This document shows, piece by piece, positions 1 through 8,296 of a DNA stretch of 21,034 nt. The translations under genes were made by a program, and so were the position numbers. Position 1 is the first letter of the stretch. Each line of letters opens with the position of its first letter. A model generated the notes under the pieces. The model did no database searches. It saw only the letters and a list, made by a program, of their open reading frames with translations, and was not told where the DNA came from. The DNA is from DASYML01 sp036399835 (GTDB taxonomy: Bacteria > Acidobacteriota > Blastocatellia > Pyrinomonadales > Pyrinomonadaceae), in NCBI GenBank assembly GCA_036399835.1, contig DASWMI010000067.1:1-21034 (forward strand). The letters run 5' to 3'.

Positions 1-2
1 CC

Positions 3-368
3 ATCAGGATTGCCGCCGTCAAGCAGGGTGGCCGCGTGGATTTTCTCGTCTTTGAAGAGATGCTCGTCAACGGCTCGCCCGTCACCATAGAGGAATATCA
101 TCATCCTTTCGACCTGCCAAACGATCATCCGGTTGTTTTGCCTGAGCCTGTGCGGATTTACATCAGCACTCCGCGAACGATTCTCGGCGCGGTCGCCGAA
201 GTGACCAACTCAAAAGAGACCTGGCCCGTCACGGGGCGCGTCTATATCTTCGGTCGCTTCAAGAAATTCTTTCTCAAGTTCAAGCGCGTCGTCCCCGTCG
301 AGCTTAACCTGTCGCTCCCAAACCCTCTCTGGCGCAAAGATGAAGCCGGACCAGCGAAGCCTGATTGA
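3..368 (+). CDS. 3' part of an unrecognised protein, possibly LEA14-like
   Basis: The reading frame is open from base 3 and enters from outside the window, so this is the C-terminal part (about 121 residues) of a longer protein. A GTG at 36 could be called as a start, but the codons before it read on as IRIAAVKQGGR and no ribosome binding site precedes it. The visible part is rich in beta-prone segments. Near the end, TNSKETWPVTGRVYIFG and a VPVELNLSLPNPL stretch resemble the tail of LEA type 2 (LEA14-like, water-stress/hypersensitive-response) domains. That match is weak and made by eye. The gene converges on the minus-strand amidase with only 14 bases between the stops, so the two transcripts probably share a termination zone. 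The function is unknown. Confidence 0.6.
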   Translation: MRIAAVKQGGRVDFLVFEEMLVNGSPVTIEEYHHPFDLPNDHPVVLPEPVRIYISTPRTILGAVAEVTNSKETWPVTGRVYIFGRFKKFFLKFKRVVPVELNLSLPNPLWRKDEAGPAKPD

Positions 369-382
369 AGCGCAAGGCTGTT

Positions 383-1783
383 TTAGACGAGGGTGGGCCT
401 GCGCCTGTGCCAGTCTGTCGCCTGCTGGTATTTGACTGCGACTTCCAGAATCGTGTTTTCGCCGCGCGCTGGTCCGATGAGCTGTATGCCCGTTGGTAGA
501 TTGTGTTGTCCGAAGCCGTTTGGGATGGAGATAGCCGGCACGCCGACCAGATTGCTCGCGCCGATGGGCGAAGATGCGCCGATGTTCGGGTAAGCTTGGT
601 CGAAAGTCTTGTCAACCGGATAAGCGATGGTCGCGCGTGAAGGCGCCGCGAGCAGGTCGAAGCGCGAGAACATCTCGGCCCAGGCTCTACGCATGGGCGC
701 GCGCATACGCATCGCGTGCAGGTAATCGACAGCCGTCACGAGTGAAGCGGAGAAGCCACCAATGCGCCCGGAAGGCGACGCCAGCTCCTGCACGCGGCCC
801 GTTTCGATCAACTCACGAAAAGCGCTCGCGCCCTCTGCATCAACGATTGTGCCGACAGCAGGACCATACGGGAAATCCGGCAGCTTGACATCCATCTCGA
901 TGGCCGCGAACCCCTTCAGCACTTCGAGCGAGCGCAGAAAATTCTCGCGCACCTCGCTTTGCGCCTTCTCGTAGGAATCCTTCATGACGGCGATACGCAG
1001 CCTCTTCGCGCGGCGCTTCGCTGTTGCCGGATAACGGAACTTGAAATCCCTCGAAGACGGGTCGAGCGGGTCTGGTCCGGCGATGGCGGCGAGCACCAAT
1101 CCGCAATCGTGTGCGGAGCGACACATTGGACCAAGCTTGTCCAGCGTCCAGCAGAGCGCCATCGCGCCGTGACGCGAGACCATGCCATAAGTCGGGCGCA
1201 AGCCCGCCACGCCGCAGAAGGCCGCCGGCGTGATAATCGAGCCGGAGGTTTCCGAGCCGATGCTAAAGGCTACCAGTCCTGCTGCCGTCGCCGCGCCCGG
1301 TCCTGAAGACGAACCGCCGCTCCAGTAATCCATATTCCAGGGCGTGCGACATGGACCTGTCCAGGCAGCGCTCGCCTCGTTGTAGCCCATCCCGCCCGCC
1401 AGCTCTATCATCGCCAGCTTGGCAACGAGAATCGCGCCCGCTTCGCGCAATCTACGAATGACGGTCGCGTCCTCTTTAAACTGCTGGCCGCGAAAAGGAG
1501 CTGCGCCCCAGGTGGTCTTTGCCTCGCGTGTCGCCAGCAGGTCTTTCGCGCCGTAAGGGATGCCGTGCAGCGGTCCTCTGTAACGCCCGCGCATGATTTC
1601 CTGCTCGGCTGTGCGCGCATCACGCAGAGCAGAGTCGCGCATGACCTCTGCGACCGCGCCGAGCTTTGGACCAAACTTTTCCAATCGGTCCAGATAAATT
1701 TTCGTCAACTCGACGGGCGAGAGACGACGCGCGCGAATCTGTTCCGCCAGCTCGCTTAAAAAAGAGAAGAAGAGTTCATCCAT
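383..1783 (-). CDS. Amidase-signature (AS) family amidase
   Basis: Hydrolase of the amidase-signature superfamily (GatA, AtzF, fatty-acid-amide-hydrolase type), which cleaves or transfers amide nitrogen with a Ser-cisSer-Lys triad. At 466 residues it has the usual full length. The triad can be read directly: Lys80 in GIPYGAKD, cis-Ser158 in the GGSSSG loop, and nucleophile Ser182 in SETSGSIITPAAFCG. The spacings match the family. Nothing reveals the substrate. It could be an amidase, a carbamoyl hydrolase, or a GatA paralogue, though no gatB lies nearby. There is no signal peptide. The start is an ATG preceded by a pyrimidine-rich leader without a clear Shine-Dalgarno sequence. It lies 25 bases after the stop of the small Tat-signal gene, so it is probably translated from the same mRNA as the two genes upstream. 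Confidence 0.9.
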   Translation of the reverse strand: MDELFFSFLSELAEQIRARRLSPVELTKIYLDRLEKFGPKLGAVAEVMRDSALRDARTAEQEIMRGRYRGPLHGIPYGAKDLLATREAKTTWGAAPFRGQQFKEDATVIRRLREAGAILVAKLAMIELAGGMGYNEASAAWTGPCRTPWNMDYWSGGSSSGPGAATAAGLVAFSIGSETSGSIITPAAFCGVAGLRPTYGMVSRHGAMALCWTLDKLGPMCRSAHDCGLVLAAIAGPDPLDPSSRDFKFRYPATAKRRAKRLRIAVMKDSYEKAQSEVRENFLRSLEVLKGFAAIEMDVKLPDFPYGPAVGTIVDAEGASAFRELIETGRVQELASPSGRIGGFSASLVTAVDYLHAMRMRAPMRRAWAEMFSRFDLLAAPSRATIAYPVDKTFDQAYPNIGASSPIGASNLVGVPAISIPNGFGQHNLPTGIQLIGPARGENTILEVAVKYQQATDWHRRRPTLV

Positions 1784-1808
1784 AAGGCGAAAAGGAGAAA
1801 GTCAAACT

Positions 1809-2171
1809 TTAATCCGCGCTGAAGATGAAGTCAGGCTCATCGCCGTTCTTCAGCTTGAAGGCTCGCAGCCGCTCTGCCGCACGGACCTGGCCTTCGAGGT
1901 CTTTCCTGAGCTGTTCCCACTGCTCCGGCTTGATGTGCTCGCCGAAACGCGCGCGTGCCACTTGCTCATAGCTGGCGGCCACGGGCGAGGGCTGCTGCTG
2001 GGCCGGATTGGGCTGCGGCGTCGGCGGCGCTGTCGGCTCAACAGGTCTCGGCGTTTGAGCTTCAGCCAGTGAGGCCGCGAGCGGCGGAGCCAGAAGGGAT
2101 GCCGCCACGTATTTATTAAAACTGCGCCGCGTCGTTCCTTCGGGCGCGTTTTCAGGGTCTTCCAATTTCAT
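1809..2171 (-). CDS. Small Tat-signal protein with GatC/AtzG-like tail; probable amidase partner
   Basis: A 120-residue protein in three parts: a twin-arginine signal (TTRRSFNK at residues 13-20, then a hydrophobic Ala/Leu stretch to about residue 38), a Pro/Gln-rich linker, and a helical C-terminal segment ending in RAFKLKNGDEPDFIF. That ending recalls the last strand of GatC-like small amidotransferase subunits such as AtzG/DUF4089, which wrap around an amidase large subunit. This likeness is my reading and has not been searched. I chose the ATG at 2171 because AGAGGAAGAG lies about six bases before it. A TTG at 2192 would add seven residues but has no ribosome binding site. It sits 41 bases after the hydrolase gene and 25 before the amidase gene. 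The family is unassigned, but location and shape suggest an exported accessory subunit for the amidase. Confidence 0.75.
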   Translation of the reverse strand: MKLEDPENAPEGTTRRSFNKYVAASLLAPPLAASLAEAQTPRPVEPTAPPTPQPNPAQQQPSPVAASYEQVARARFGEHIKPEQWEQLRKDLEGQVRAAERLRAFKLKNGDEPDFIFSAD

Positions 2172-2212
2172 ACTGATCTCTTCCTCTGACAAGCGAGCAT
2201 CTCACACGCGCT

Positions 2213-3115
2213 TTATTTCGCGCTCAAGAACTTGAGGACGATTTTGTTGAACTCTTTGGGCTTCTCCATGTTTAGATGATGGCTGACGCCGCGCATGACG
2301 ACCTTGCTTGCTCCGCTTATCTTCGCGGCCAGGGTGTCCGCCACGTTGAGGATATTCTTATCATCCTCATCGCCGACGATGATGATGACAGGCTTGCTGA
2401 TTTGCGCGAGCCTGTCGTTGGTGGGCGGCTTGGGCCAGTTGACGATGATCGGCTCTTTGGTCGGCCCCCAGAATCTGAAATTGTCCGCGAGCATACGCTG
2501 CATCCTGCGCCTGTAAGCAGGATTGCTTTTGCCCGTTGAAAAGAAAGGGTGGTCCAGCCACATCTCTATCGCGCGCTCGCGTCCCTCCGTCTCAGCCGCC
2601 TTGTAGATAGCCACGGTTCTTTCGCTCCTCGGCGACTTAAAGCCGCGCAGACCCGAGGATGTGAGGACCAGCGATTGGACCATCTCCGGATGCTCAAGCG
2701 TAAAGTCAGCGGCGATCATGCCGCCAAGCGAAAGGCCGACCAACGCGGCCCGCTCGACCTTGAGAAACTTGAGCAGCGCGTACAAATCTTCTACGTGCGA
2801 GAAGGGCACGGCTGGAAAGTCGGACTTGCCAAAGCCGCGCAGGTCATAGCGTATGACGCGATAACGTTTGGCGAACTCCTTAAACTGCTCATCCCACAGG
2901 CGGCTGTCCGCCAGCCCGCCGTGAATCAGAACCAGGTCAGAACCTTTCCCCGCCGTCTCGTAATGCAGCCTTGTGCCGTTCACTTCGGCCATTCCGGCGC
3001 TCGCGCCACTTGCTCGCGTCGCCGCATGATTGTCAACAGGCAGCAGCGACAGGACCAGTAAGAGCACGCCGCCCCAGGCCGCTTGAAGAGATAGATGATT
3101 CAGTGCGTATTTCAA
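2213..3115 (-). CDS. Exported alpha/beta-fold hydrolase
   Basis: Alpha/beta hydrolase of about 300 residues. From the start chosen here, the oxyanion strand is VLIHGG (His65-Gly-Gly), the nucleophile elbow is GLSLGG with Ser129, the acid is one of the aspartates in VGDEDD (249-252), and the catalytic His is 279 in GVSHHLNMEKP. The layout matches the peroxidase/dienelactone-hydrolase-like branch, but the substrate cannot be read. The first 35 residues (KYALNHLS, hydrophobic AAWGGVLLLVLSLLP, then NHAA) look like a signal peptide. The frame stays open to a TTG at 3172 without a ribosome binding site. The TTG at 3115 has AAAGG about ten bases ahead and gives a normal signal peptide, so I prefer it. 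It is the first gene of the three-gene minus-strand unit and is divergent from kgd. Confidence 0.85.
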   Translation of the reverse strand: MKYALNHLSLQAAWGGVLLLVLSLLPVDNHAATRASGASAGMAEVNGTRLHYETAGKGSDLVLIHGGLADSRLWDEQFKEFAKRYRVIRYDLRGFGKSDFPAVPFSHVEDLYALLKFLKVERAALVGLSLGGMIAADFTLEHPEMVQSLVLTSSGLRGFKSPRSERTVAIYKAAETEGRERAIEMWLDHPFFSTGKSNPAYRRRMQRMLADNFRFWGPTKEPIIVNWPKPPTNDRLAQISKPVIIIVGDEDDKNILNVADTLAAKISGASKVVMRGVSHHLNMEKPKEFNKIVLKFLSAK

Positions 3116-3284
3116 GATTGACGGCCTTTCATCCAAAATCGAGCGTCTCGCTTTCCGCGCCGGGATATGCAATCGAGGGCGGAAGGTGATAGGCTATAAG
3201 CTTCAAAACGGACAACAAAATGGTGCTGGTCACGCGCTCTCGAAGGCGCGTGCTCTCGCGGCTTTCAGCCAGAGGTGACAAACA

Positions 3285-6200
3285 GTGAGCGAAAGTCAAA
3301 ATAGCATAAATCTCTCGGATTTCATCGCGGATAATTTCGGGGCCAACGCGACCTACGTCGAAGCTCTGCTGAGCCGTTATCGCAGCGACCCAAGCCTGGT
3401 GGATGAATCCTGGCGAGCTTACTTCGATGAGTTGCTCGGCGGCTCGGCAGCAAGCGTTGCGGGCGCGCAGGATAACGGCCACCCCGCTGCCGCCACTTCA
3501 ACTTCATCCGGCGGCGATGGCAGAGCGGCGACCGTTGCCGCCAGTGCTCAGAGCGCGTCCAATGCTGCGAGCGCGGTGACCGCTCCGAGCGCGGCAACCA
3601 TAGCGCCCGCCAAGCAGCAGCCACCCGCGACGGCTGCCACAGCTCCGGTCCAAACGGCTCAGCCTCTGGCGGGTGAAGCCCTCCCGATACGCGGCGGCGC
3701 GCTCAAGATTGTCGAGAACATGGAAGCCAGCCTTTCGGTCCCGACGGCCACTTCGCAGCGCCGCGTGCCCGTCAAAGTGCTTGACGAGAATCGTCGTCTG
3801 ATTAACGAGTATCTTCAGAAAAACGGTCGCCGCAAAGTCTCTTACACGCATCTTATCGCCTGGTCCATCGTCTGCGCGCTCGAAGAGTTTCCGCAGCTTA
3901 ACGATGGGTTTGAAGAGGTTGACGGAGCGCCCGTGCGACTGCGCCGAGAGGGTGTCAATCTGGGGGTCGCCATTGACCTCGAAAAGAAGGACGGCACGCG
4001 CACGCTCCTCGTTCCCAATATCAAGAACGCGAACCGCTTGAGCTTTTCGCAGTTTATAGAAGCCTACGATGATGTCATCAAGAGAGCGCGCGCGGGTAAG
4101 CTTCAAATCGCCGACTTTCAGGGCACGAGCATCTCTCTGACCAACCCCGGAACGATAGGCACTGTCGCCTCCATGCCGCGATTGATGGCCGGCCAGTCCG
4201 TCATCATCGCCACGGGAGCGATTGAATATCCAGCCGAATACCAGGCCATGTCTCCCGAAGCCCTCTCGCAACTCGGCATCAGCAAGGCCATGACCATCAG
4301 CTCGACCTACGACCATCGCATCATACAGGGCGCAGAGTCCGGCGCATTTCTGGCGCGCGTCCACGAGCTGCTGGTCGGTCAGCACGAATTTTACGACCGC
4401 GTGTTTAATGACTTGGGAATCAGCTACCAGCCTCTGCGCTGGTCCGTTGACTACAATCCTAATCTCTTCGGCGCGGATAACGAGCGCGAGCGCATAGTCA
4501 AGCAGGCGCGAGTCCTTGAACTCATCAACGCTTATCGCGTGCGCGGCCATCTCATCGCAGATATAGACCCGCTGCACGCGCTGCCGGTCCAGTATCACCC
4601 GGAGCTGGACATCACGACCTACGGCCTGACCATCTGGGACCTGGACCGCGAGTTCATCACGGGCGGGCTGGCAGGCAAAGAGAGCACTACCCTGCGCGAG
4701 ATTCTGAACATCCTGCATCGCGCCTACTGCGGCAAGGTCGGGATAGAATATCGCCACATCCAGAGTAAGGAGCAGAAGGTCTGGCTGCGCGAGCAGATAC
4801 GCAAACAGTTTGTCGAGCCGGACGCGATTCCCGTCGCAGTCAAAAAGCAACTTCTCTGGAAGCTGATTTCAGCCGAGCAGTTTGAGCGTTTTCTGCATAC
4901 AAAGTATCTGGGCCAGAAAAGATTCTCGCTCGAAGGCTGCGAGACGATTATCCCGCTGCTGGACCAGCTTATCGAAGGCGCAGCCGAGCGCGGCGTCGAA
5001 GAGATCACGATGGGGATGGCCCATCGCGGTCGCCTCAACGTCCTCGCCAACGTCATAGGGCATTTCTGCGAGCGTATCTTCGCGGCCTTTGAAGGCTCTG
5101 TCCATCCGAATTTTCCAGCCGACGAAGGCGACGTCAAATATCATCAGGGCGCTCATGGCGAGCGCGTCACGGAGGGCGGCAAGACCGTCAAGCTGACGCT
5201 CTCGCCCAACCCCAGCCATCTTGAGTTCGTAGACCCTGTGGTCGAAGGCATGGTGCGCGCCCGTCAGGACGGCTGGGACGTCGAGCGCGAAGAGACCTGG
5301 ACGCGCGCTCTGCCCGTACTGCTTCACGGCGACGCGGCTTTCGCCGGGCAGGGCATCGTCATGGAGACGCTCAACCTGGCAGACCTCAAGGGCTATCGCA
5401 CGGGCGGCACGATTCACATCATCATCAACAACCAGATCGGCTTTACCACCTCGCCCGAACAGGGCCGCTCGACCATCTACTCGACCGATGTCGCGCGCAT
5501 GACGCAGCTTCCCATCTTCCACATTAACGGCGACGACCCGGAAGCAGCCTGGCGCGTGCTGCAAATCGCGCTCGATTTCCGGCAGGAGTTTCACAAGGAC
5601 GTGGTGCTCGATGTCGTGGGCTTCCGCAAGCTGGGCCACAACGAGACGGACGAGCCGAGCTATACGCAGCCACTGATGTACGCTCGCGTCAAGGCTCATC
5701 CGGGTGTGCGCGAAATCTACGCGCGCAAATTGGTCCAGGAAGGCGTGCTCAAAGAAGATGAGATTAAGGCTTTGATTGATGAGCGCATAGAGCGTTACGA
5801 GCGCGCGCTGGCGGGCGCGAAGGAAGTCGTCGCGCGCAAAGCTCCCGTCAAGGAGTTGCCGCCGCCCGTCCAGGAGGAAGACGGCTCGGCCATTCTGGAA
5901 ACGGGCGTCGAGCCAGAGATGATACGGCGCATCACAGAGAAGATTTCCATCGTCCCCGAAGGCTTTAACATCAACCCGAAGATGGTCGGCCAGCTCGCGC
6001 GGCGCGCCCGTATGGGCGAAGGACAAGCGCCGCTCGATTGGGCCTTTGCAGAAGCGATGGCCTTCGGCTCGCTCGTCATAGAGGGCACGCGCGTGCGTCT
6101 CAGCGGGCAGGATTCGGGGCGCGGCACTTTCAGCCAGCGCCACGCCGTGATGTACGACACGCAGACCGGACAGTCCTGGACACCGCTTTCGGAATTGCGC

Positions 6201-7127
6201 AGCGAGAGCAACCCGCAGGCCGTCTTTAATGTCTTCGATAGCTCGCTCTCGGAACAGGGCGTGCTCGGATTCGAGTACGGCTATTCTGTCGTCGCGCAGG
6301 ATGACCTGGTGATGTGGGAGGCGCAGTTCGGCGACTTCGGCAACGGAGCGCAGGTTATCATCGACCAGTACATCGCGGCGGGCGAAGATAAGTGGCAACA
6401 ACGCGCGCGTCTCGCGCTGCTCCTGCCGCATGGCTACGAGGGACAGGGGCCTGAACACTCTTCTGCCAGACTTGAGCGATACCTTCAGCTCTGCGCAGAG
6501 AATGATCTACAGGTCTGTTATCCGACCACGCCCGCGCAGTATTTCCACCTGCTCAGGCGACAGGTCAAACAGAAGACCGTGCGCCCTCTTATCATCATCA
6601 CGCCGAAGAGCCTGCTGCGTCTGCCTGCCGCCACGTCTTCAGTGGACCAGTTGACGGGCGGAGGCTTCCAGCCCGTCATTGACGATGCGGAGATAGAGAA
6701 TCGAGAAGAGGTCCGCCGCATCCTGCTGTGCAGCGGGAAGGTCTTTTATGACCTCAACGCAGGGCGCAAGAAGGCAGGCGATGCGCGCGTCTCTCTGGTC
6801 CGGCTCGAACAATTTTATCCTTTCCCCGAAAGCAGGCTGCGAGAGATTTTCGCGCTCTACCCGAATGCGCAGCAGCTTGTCTGGGTGCAGGAAGAGCCGC
6901 GTAACATGGGCGGCTGGACCTTTGTCGAGCCGCGATTGATGAACATGCTGCCGGGCTGCGAGCGTCCCTTCTACGTCGGGCGCGCAGCCTCGGCGAGTCC
7001 CGCGACCGGCTCCTACACGATTCACGAGCTGGAACAGCGCCGGATTGTGGACCAGGCTTTGACCGAAGCCGCCCCCTTCGTCTCAAAGGCCAGCACGGAC
7101 CATCTCGCCGGACAGCCGACGGATTAG
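3285..7127 (+). CDS. kgd: Multifunctional 2-oxoglutarate dehydrogenase E1 / succinyltransferase (Kgd/OdhA type)
   Basis: A single 1280-residue chain for the 2-oxoglutarate step of the TCA cycle. Residues 1-45 are the E1o N-terminal segment (YVEALLSRYRSDPSLVDESW). Residues 50-130 are an Ala/Thr/Pro linker. Residues about 135-375 are an E2 acyltransferase core with the active-site motif DHR (His344). From about 400 to the end is the ThDP-dependent E1o, with His580 in MAHRGRLN, the ThDP motif from GDAAFAGQG (Asp683) to INNQIGFT (Asn715-716), and EGQGPEHSSARLERYLQL near residue 1055. There is no lipoyl domain, as in actinobacterial Kgd/OdhA, which borrow lipoyl groups from another E2. The start is a GTG with AGAGGTGA six bases ahead. 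No E2, E3 or OdhI-like regulator lies in the window. I saw no convincing promoter in the divergent gap before it. Confidence 0.95.
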   Translation: MSESQNSINLSDFIADNFGANATYVEALLSRYRSDPSLVDESWRAYFDELLGGSAASVAGAQDNGHPAAATSTSSGGDGRAATVAASAQSASNAASAVTAPSAATIAPAKQQPPATAATAPVQTAQPLAGEALPIRGGALKIVENMEASLSVPTATSQRRVPVKVLDENRRLINEYLQKNGRRKVSYTHLIAWSIVCALEEFPQLNDGFEEVDGAPVRLRREGVNLGVAIDLEKKDGTRTLLVPNIKNANRLSFSQFIEAYDDVIKRARAGKLQIADFQGTSISLTNPGTIGTVASMPRLMAGQSVIIATGAIEYPAEYQAMSPEALSQLGISKAMTISSTYDHRIIQGAESGAFLARVHELLVGQHEFYDRVFNDLGISYQPLRWSVDYNPNLFGADNERERIVKQARVLELINAYRVRGHLIADIDPLHALPVQYHPELDITTYGLTIWDLDREFITGGLAGKESTTLREILNILHRAYCGKVGIEYRHIQSKEQKVWLREQIRKQFVEPDAIPVAVKKQLLWKLISAEQFERFLHTKYLGQKRFSLEGCETIIPLLDQLIEGAAERGVEEITMGMAHRGRLNVLANVIGHFCERIFAAFEGSVHPNFPADEGDVKYHQGAHGERVTEGGKTVKLTLSPNPSHLEFVDPVVEGMVRARQDGWDVEREETWTRALPVLLHGDAAFAGQGIVMETLNLADLKGYRTGGTIHIIINNQIGFTTSPEQGRSTIYSTDVARMTQLPIFHINGDDPEAAWRVLQIALDFRQEFHKDVVLDVVGFRKLGHNETDEPSYTQPLMYARVKAHPGVREIYARKLVQEGVLKEDEIKALIDERIERYERALAGAKEVVARKAPVKELPPPVQEEDGSAILETGVEPEMIRRITEKISIVPEGFNINPKMVGQLARRARMGEGQAPLDWAFAEAMAFGSLVIEGTRVRLSGQDSGRGTFSQRHAVMYDTQTGQSWTPLSELRSESNPQAVFNVFDSSLSEQGVLGFEYGYSVVAQDDLVMWEAQFGDFGNGAQVIIDQYIAAGEDKWQQRARLALLLPHGYEGQGPEHSSARLERYLQLCAENDLQVCYPTTPAQYFHLLRRQVKQKTVRPLIIITPKSLLRLPAATSSVDQLTGGGFQPVIDDAEIENREEVRRILLCSGKVFYDLNAGRKKAGDARVSLVRLEQFYPFPESRLREIFALYPNAQQLVWVQEEPRNMGGWTFVEPRLMNMLPGCERPFYVGRAASASPATGSYTIHELEQRRIVDQALTEAAPFVSKASTDHLAGQPTD

Positions 7128-7196
7128 CCGTAGAAGAATCCGCAGCAGTCTTAAAGCTCGATTGAGATTTGCTCTAAACATTTCTTGTTGCGCCCT

Positions 7197-7252
7197 CTGC
7201 TTTGCTAAATAAAGTACTTGACAAAGCAGGAGCGAGGCGTATCATTGGTACA
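7197..7252 (+). promoter_or_regulatory. Promoter with overlapping operator-like inverted repeat; predicted leaderless start
   Basis: A -35 box TTGACA (7218-7223) and a -10 box TATCAT (7240-7245) are separated by 16 bases. Initiation about seven bases after the -10 box falls on the ATG at 7252, so the transcript would have little or no leader, and there is indeed no Shine-Dalgarno sequence. A perfect 8-base inverted repeat, CTGCTTTG (7197-7204) and CAAAGCAG (7222-7229), and an inner palindrome AAGTACTT (7212-7219) cover the -35 box. This is the typical position for a repressor site. The winged-helix regulator two genes downstream is the obvious candidate to bind it. That assignment is inference. 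Confidence 0.6.
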
Positions 7253-7872
7253 TGGCTTCCATACACCAGTTCCAACCGCGCAGCACGGAGGATGAACCGC
7301 CCGCGCTGCATGAGCGCGCGATGGACAACCTGCGCTTCATACGCGAGACGATGGAGCGCGCTTCTTCCTTCACAGCAGTCTCGGGCTGGGGCGAGTTTGC
7401 CATAGGGCTGACGGCGCTTGTGGCCGCCTTCGTGGCCGCGCAGCAAATCACTGCCAAAGCATGGATCATGACCTGGGTCGGGGAAGCATTCCTCTCGCTG
7501 GTGATTGCCGGATGGGCCTTTGACCGCAAGGCTCGCGCAGCGCAGATGCCTCTGCTCTCAGGGCCGGGACGTAAAGTCGCCTTCAGTCTCTCGCCACCGA
7601 TGTTTGTCGGCGCGCTCCTTACGATAGTGCTTTATCGCGCCGGAATGACGAGCGCCATTCCGGGGATGTGGCTGCTCCTCTACGGCACTGGTGTCGTCAC
7701 AGGCGGGATGTTCTCTGTCCCCGTAGTGCCCTTCATGGGCCTCTCTTTTATGCTGCTCGGCGCGGTCGCGCTCTTTTGTCCGGCGGGTTGGGGAAACTGG
7801 ATGATGGCAGCGGGATTCGGCGTGCTGCACATTATTTTTGGGGTCGTCATAGCGAGGAGGTACGGTGGCTAA
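7252..7872 (+). CDS. Multi-pass membrane protein of unknown function, coupled to a winged-helix regulator
   Basis: I do not recognise a named family. The 206 residues begin with a soluble segment of about 45 residues (HERAMDNLRFIRETMERASSF). Four to six hydrophobic helices follow, around residues 48-65, 70-88, 108-125, 133-150, 158-175 and 180-198, and the chain ends in RRYGG. The ATG lies exactly where transcription from the TTGACA/TATCAT promoter should begin, which points to leaderless translation. The stop overlaps the start of the next gene by eight bases, so the two are translationally coupled. Small membrane proteins coupled to a one-domain winged-helix regulator are often sensors or effectors under that regulator, but nothing in the sequence shows what this one does. 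Confidence 0.8.
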   Translation: MASIHQFQPRSTEDEPPALHERAMDNLRFIRETMERASSFTAVSGWGEFAIGLTALVAAFVAAQQITAKAWIMTWVGEAFLSLVIAGWAFDRKARAAQMPLLSGPGRKVAFSLSPPMFVGALLTIVLYRAGMTSAIPGMWLLLYGTGVVTGGMFSVPVVPFMGLSFMLLGAVALFCPAGWGNWMMAAGFGVLHIIFGVVIARRYGG

Positions 7873-8269
7873 ACAAGGACCGCTGAGAAAAGAAGACCAG
7901 CCGCATCAATCGAAGACACGCGCGCACGCAAGGAGTCTGCGCGGGCTGGCTGGCAGCGACAAGAAAGAAGAAGGCCTCCCAAGCCTGGACCGTTTGATAC
8001 ACGAGCGTCTGCGATTAGGAATCATCAGCGCGCTCGCCGTCAACGAGTCTCTGACTTTTAATGATTTGAAAAGTTTGATGAAAACGACCGACGGCAACCT
8101 GAGTGTCCATGCGCGTAAGCTCGAAGAGGCAGGCTATATCGCATGCTCTAAGTTTTTTGAAGGTCGGCTGCCCAAGACGGAATACAGGTTGACGGCGGCG
8201 GGGCGGCGCGCTCTCGAACATTACTTGAATCACATGGAAGCTCTCATCAAGACCATGCGCGACGGCTAA
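7865..8269 (+). CDS. Winged-helix transcriptional regulator (HTH_34-like)
   Basis: A 134-residue DNA-binding protein. After a basic N-terminal extension of about 37 residues, the sequence follows the single-domain winged-helix pattern of the MarR/ArsR-like HTH_34 group: LDRLIHERLRLGIISAL, then LTFNDLKSLM, a recognition helix TDGNLSVHARKLEEAGYI, a wing EGRLPKTEYRLT, and a C-terminal helix AGRRALEHYLNHMEALI suited to dimerisation. The start is a GTG with AGGAGG (7855-7860) four bases ahead, inside the end of the preceding gene. I see no cysteine cluster or ligand-binding domain. It is probably an autoregulator of its operon through the inverted repeats at 7197-7229 and a related element at 8297-8326. 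An intrinsic terminator overlaps its stop codon. Confidence 0.88.
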   Translation: MAKQGPLRKEDQPHQSKTRAHARSLRGLAGSDKKEEGLPSLDRLIHERLRLGIISALAVNESLTFNDLKSLMKTTDGNLSVHARKLEEAGYIACSKFFEGRLPKTEYRLTAAGRRALEHYLNHMEALIKTMRDG

Positions 8270-8289
8270 CCGGACCGCGCCTTTTTTTT
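8257..8289 (+). terminator. Rho-independent terminator after the winged-helix gene
   Basis: GCGCG (8257-8261) pairs with CGCGC (8276-8280), and CGG (8263-8265) pairs with CCG (8270-8272) around a CTAA loop, with a small internal bulge. Eight T residues follow at 8282-8289. The hairpin includes the stop codon of the regulator gene. It separates the two-gene regulator operon from the next gene, which has its own upstream element. Confidence 0.75.
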
Positions 8290-8296
8290 GCCCGCT

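Noticed and set aside
3504..6458. Two long open frames of 448 and 529 codons on the minus strand across the kgd gene
   Set aside because: They are mirror frames of a GC-rich coding sequence. Their translations show no domain motif, while the plus strand has a complete, motif-rich enzyme. They have no ribosome binding sites and no neighbours.
7119..7131. Short ACGG/CCGT stem at the kgd stop as a terminator
   Set aside because: The stem is only four base pairs with no T-run and cannot be supported as a terminator.
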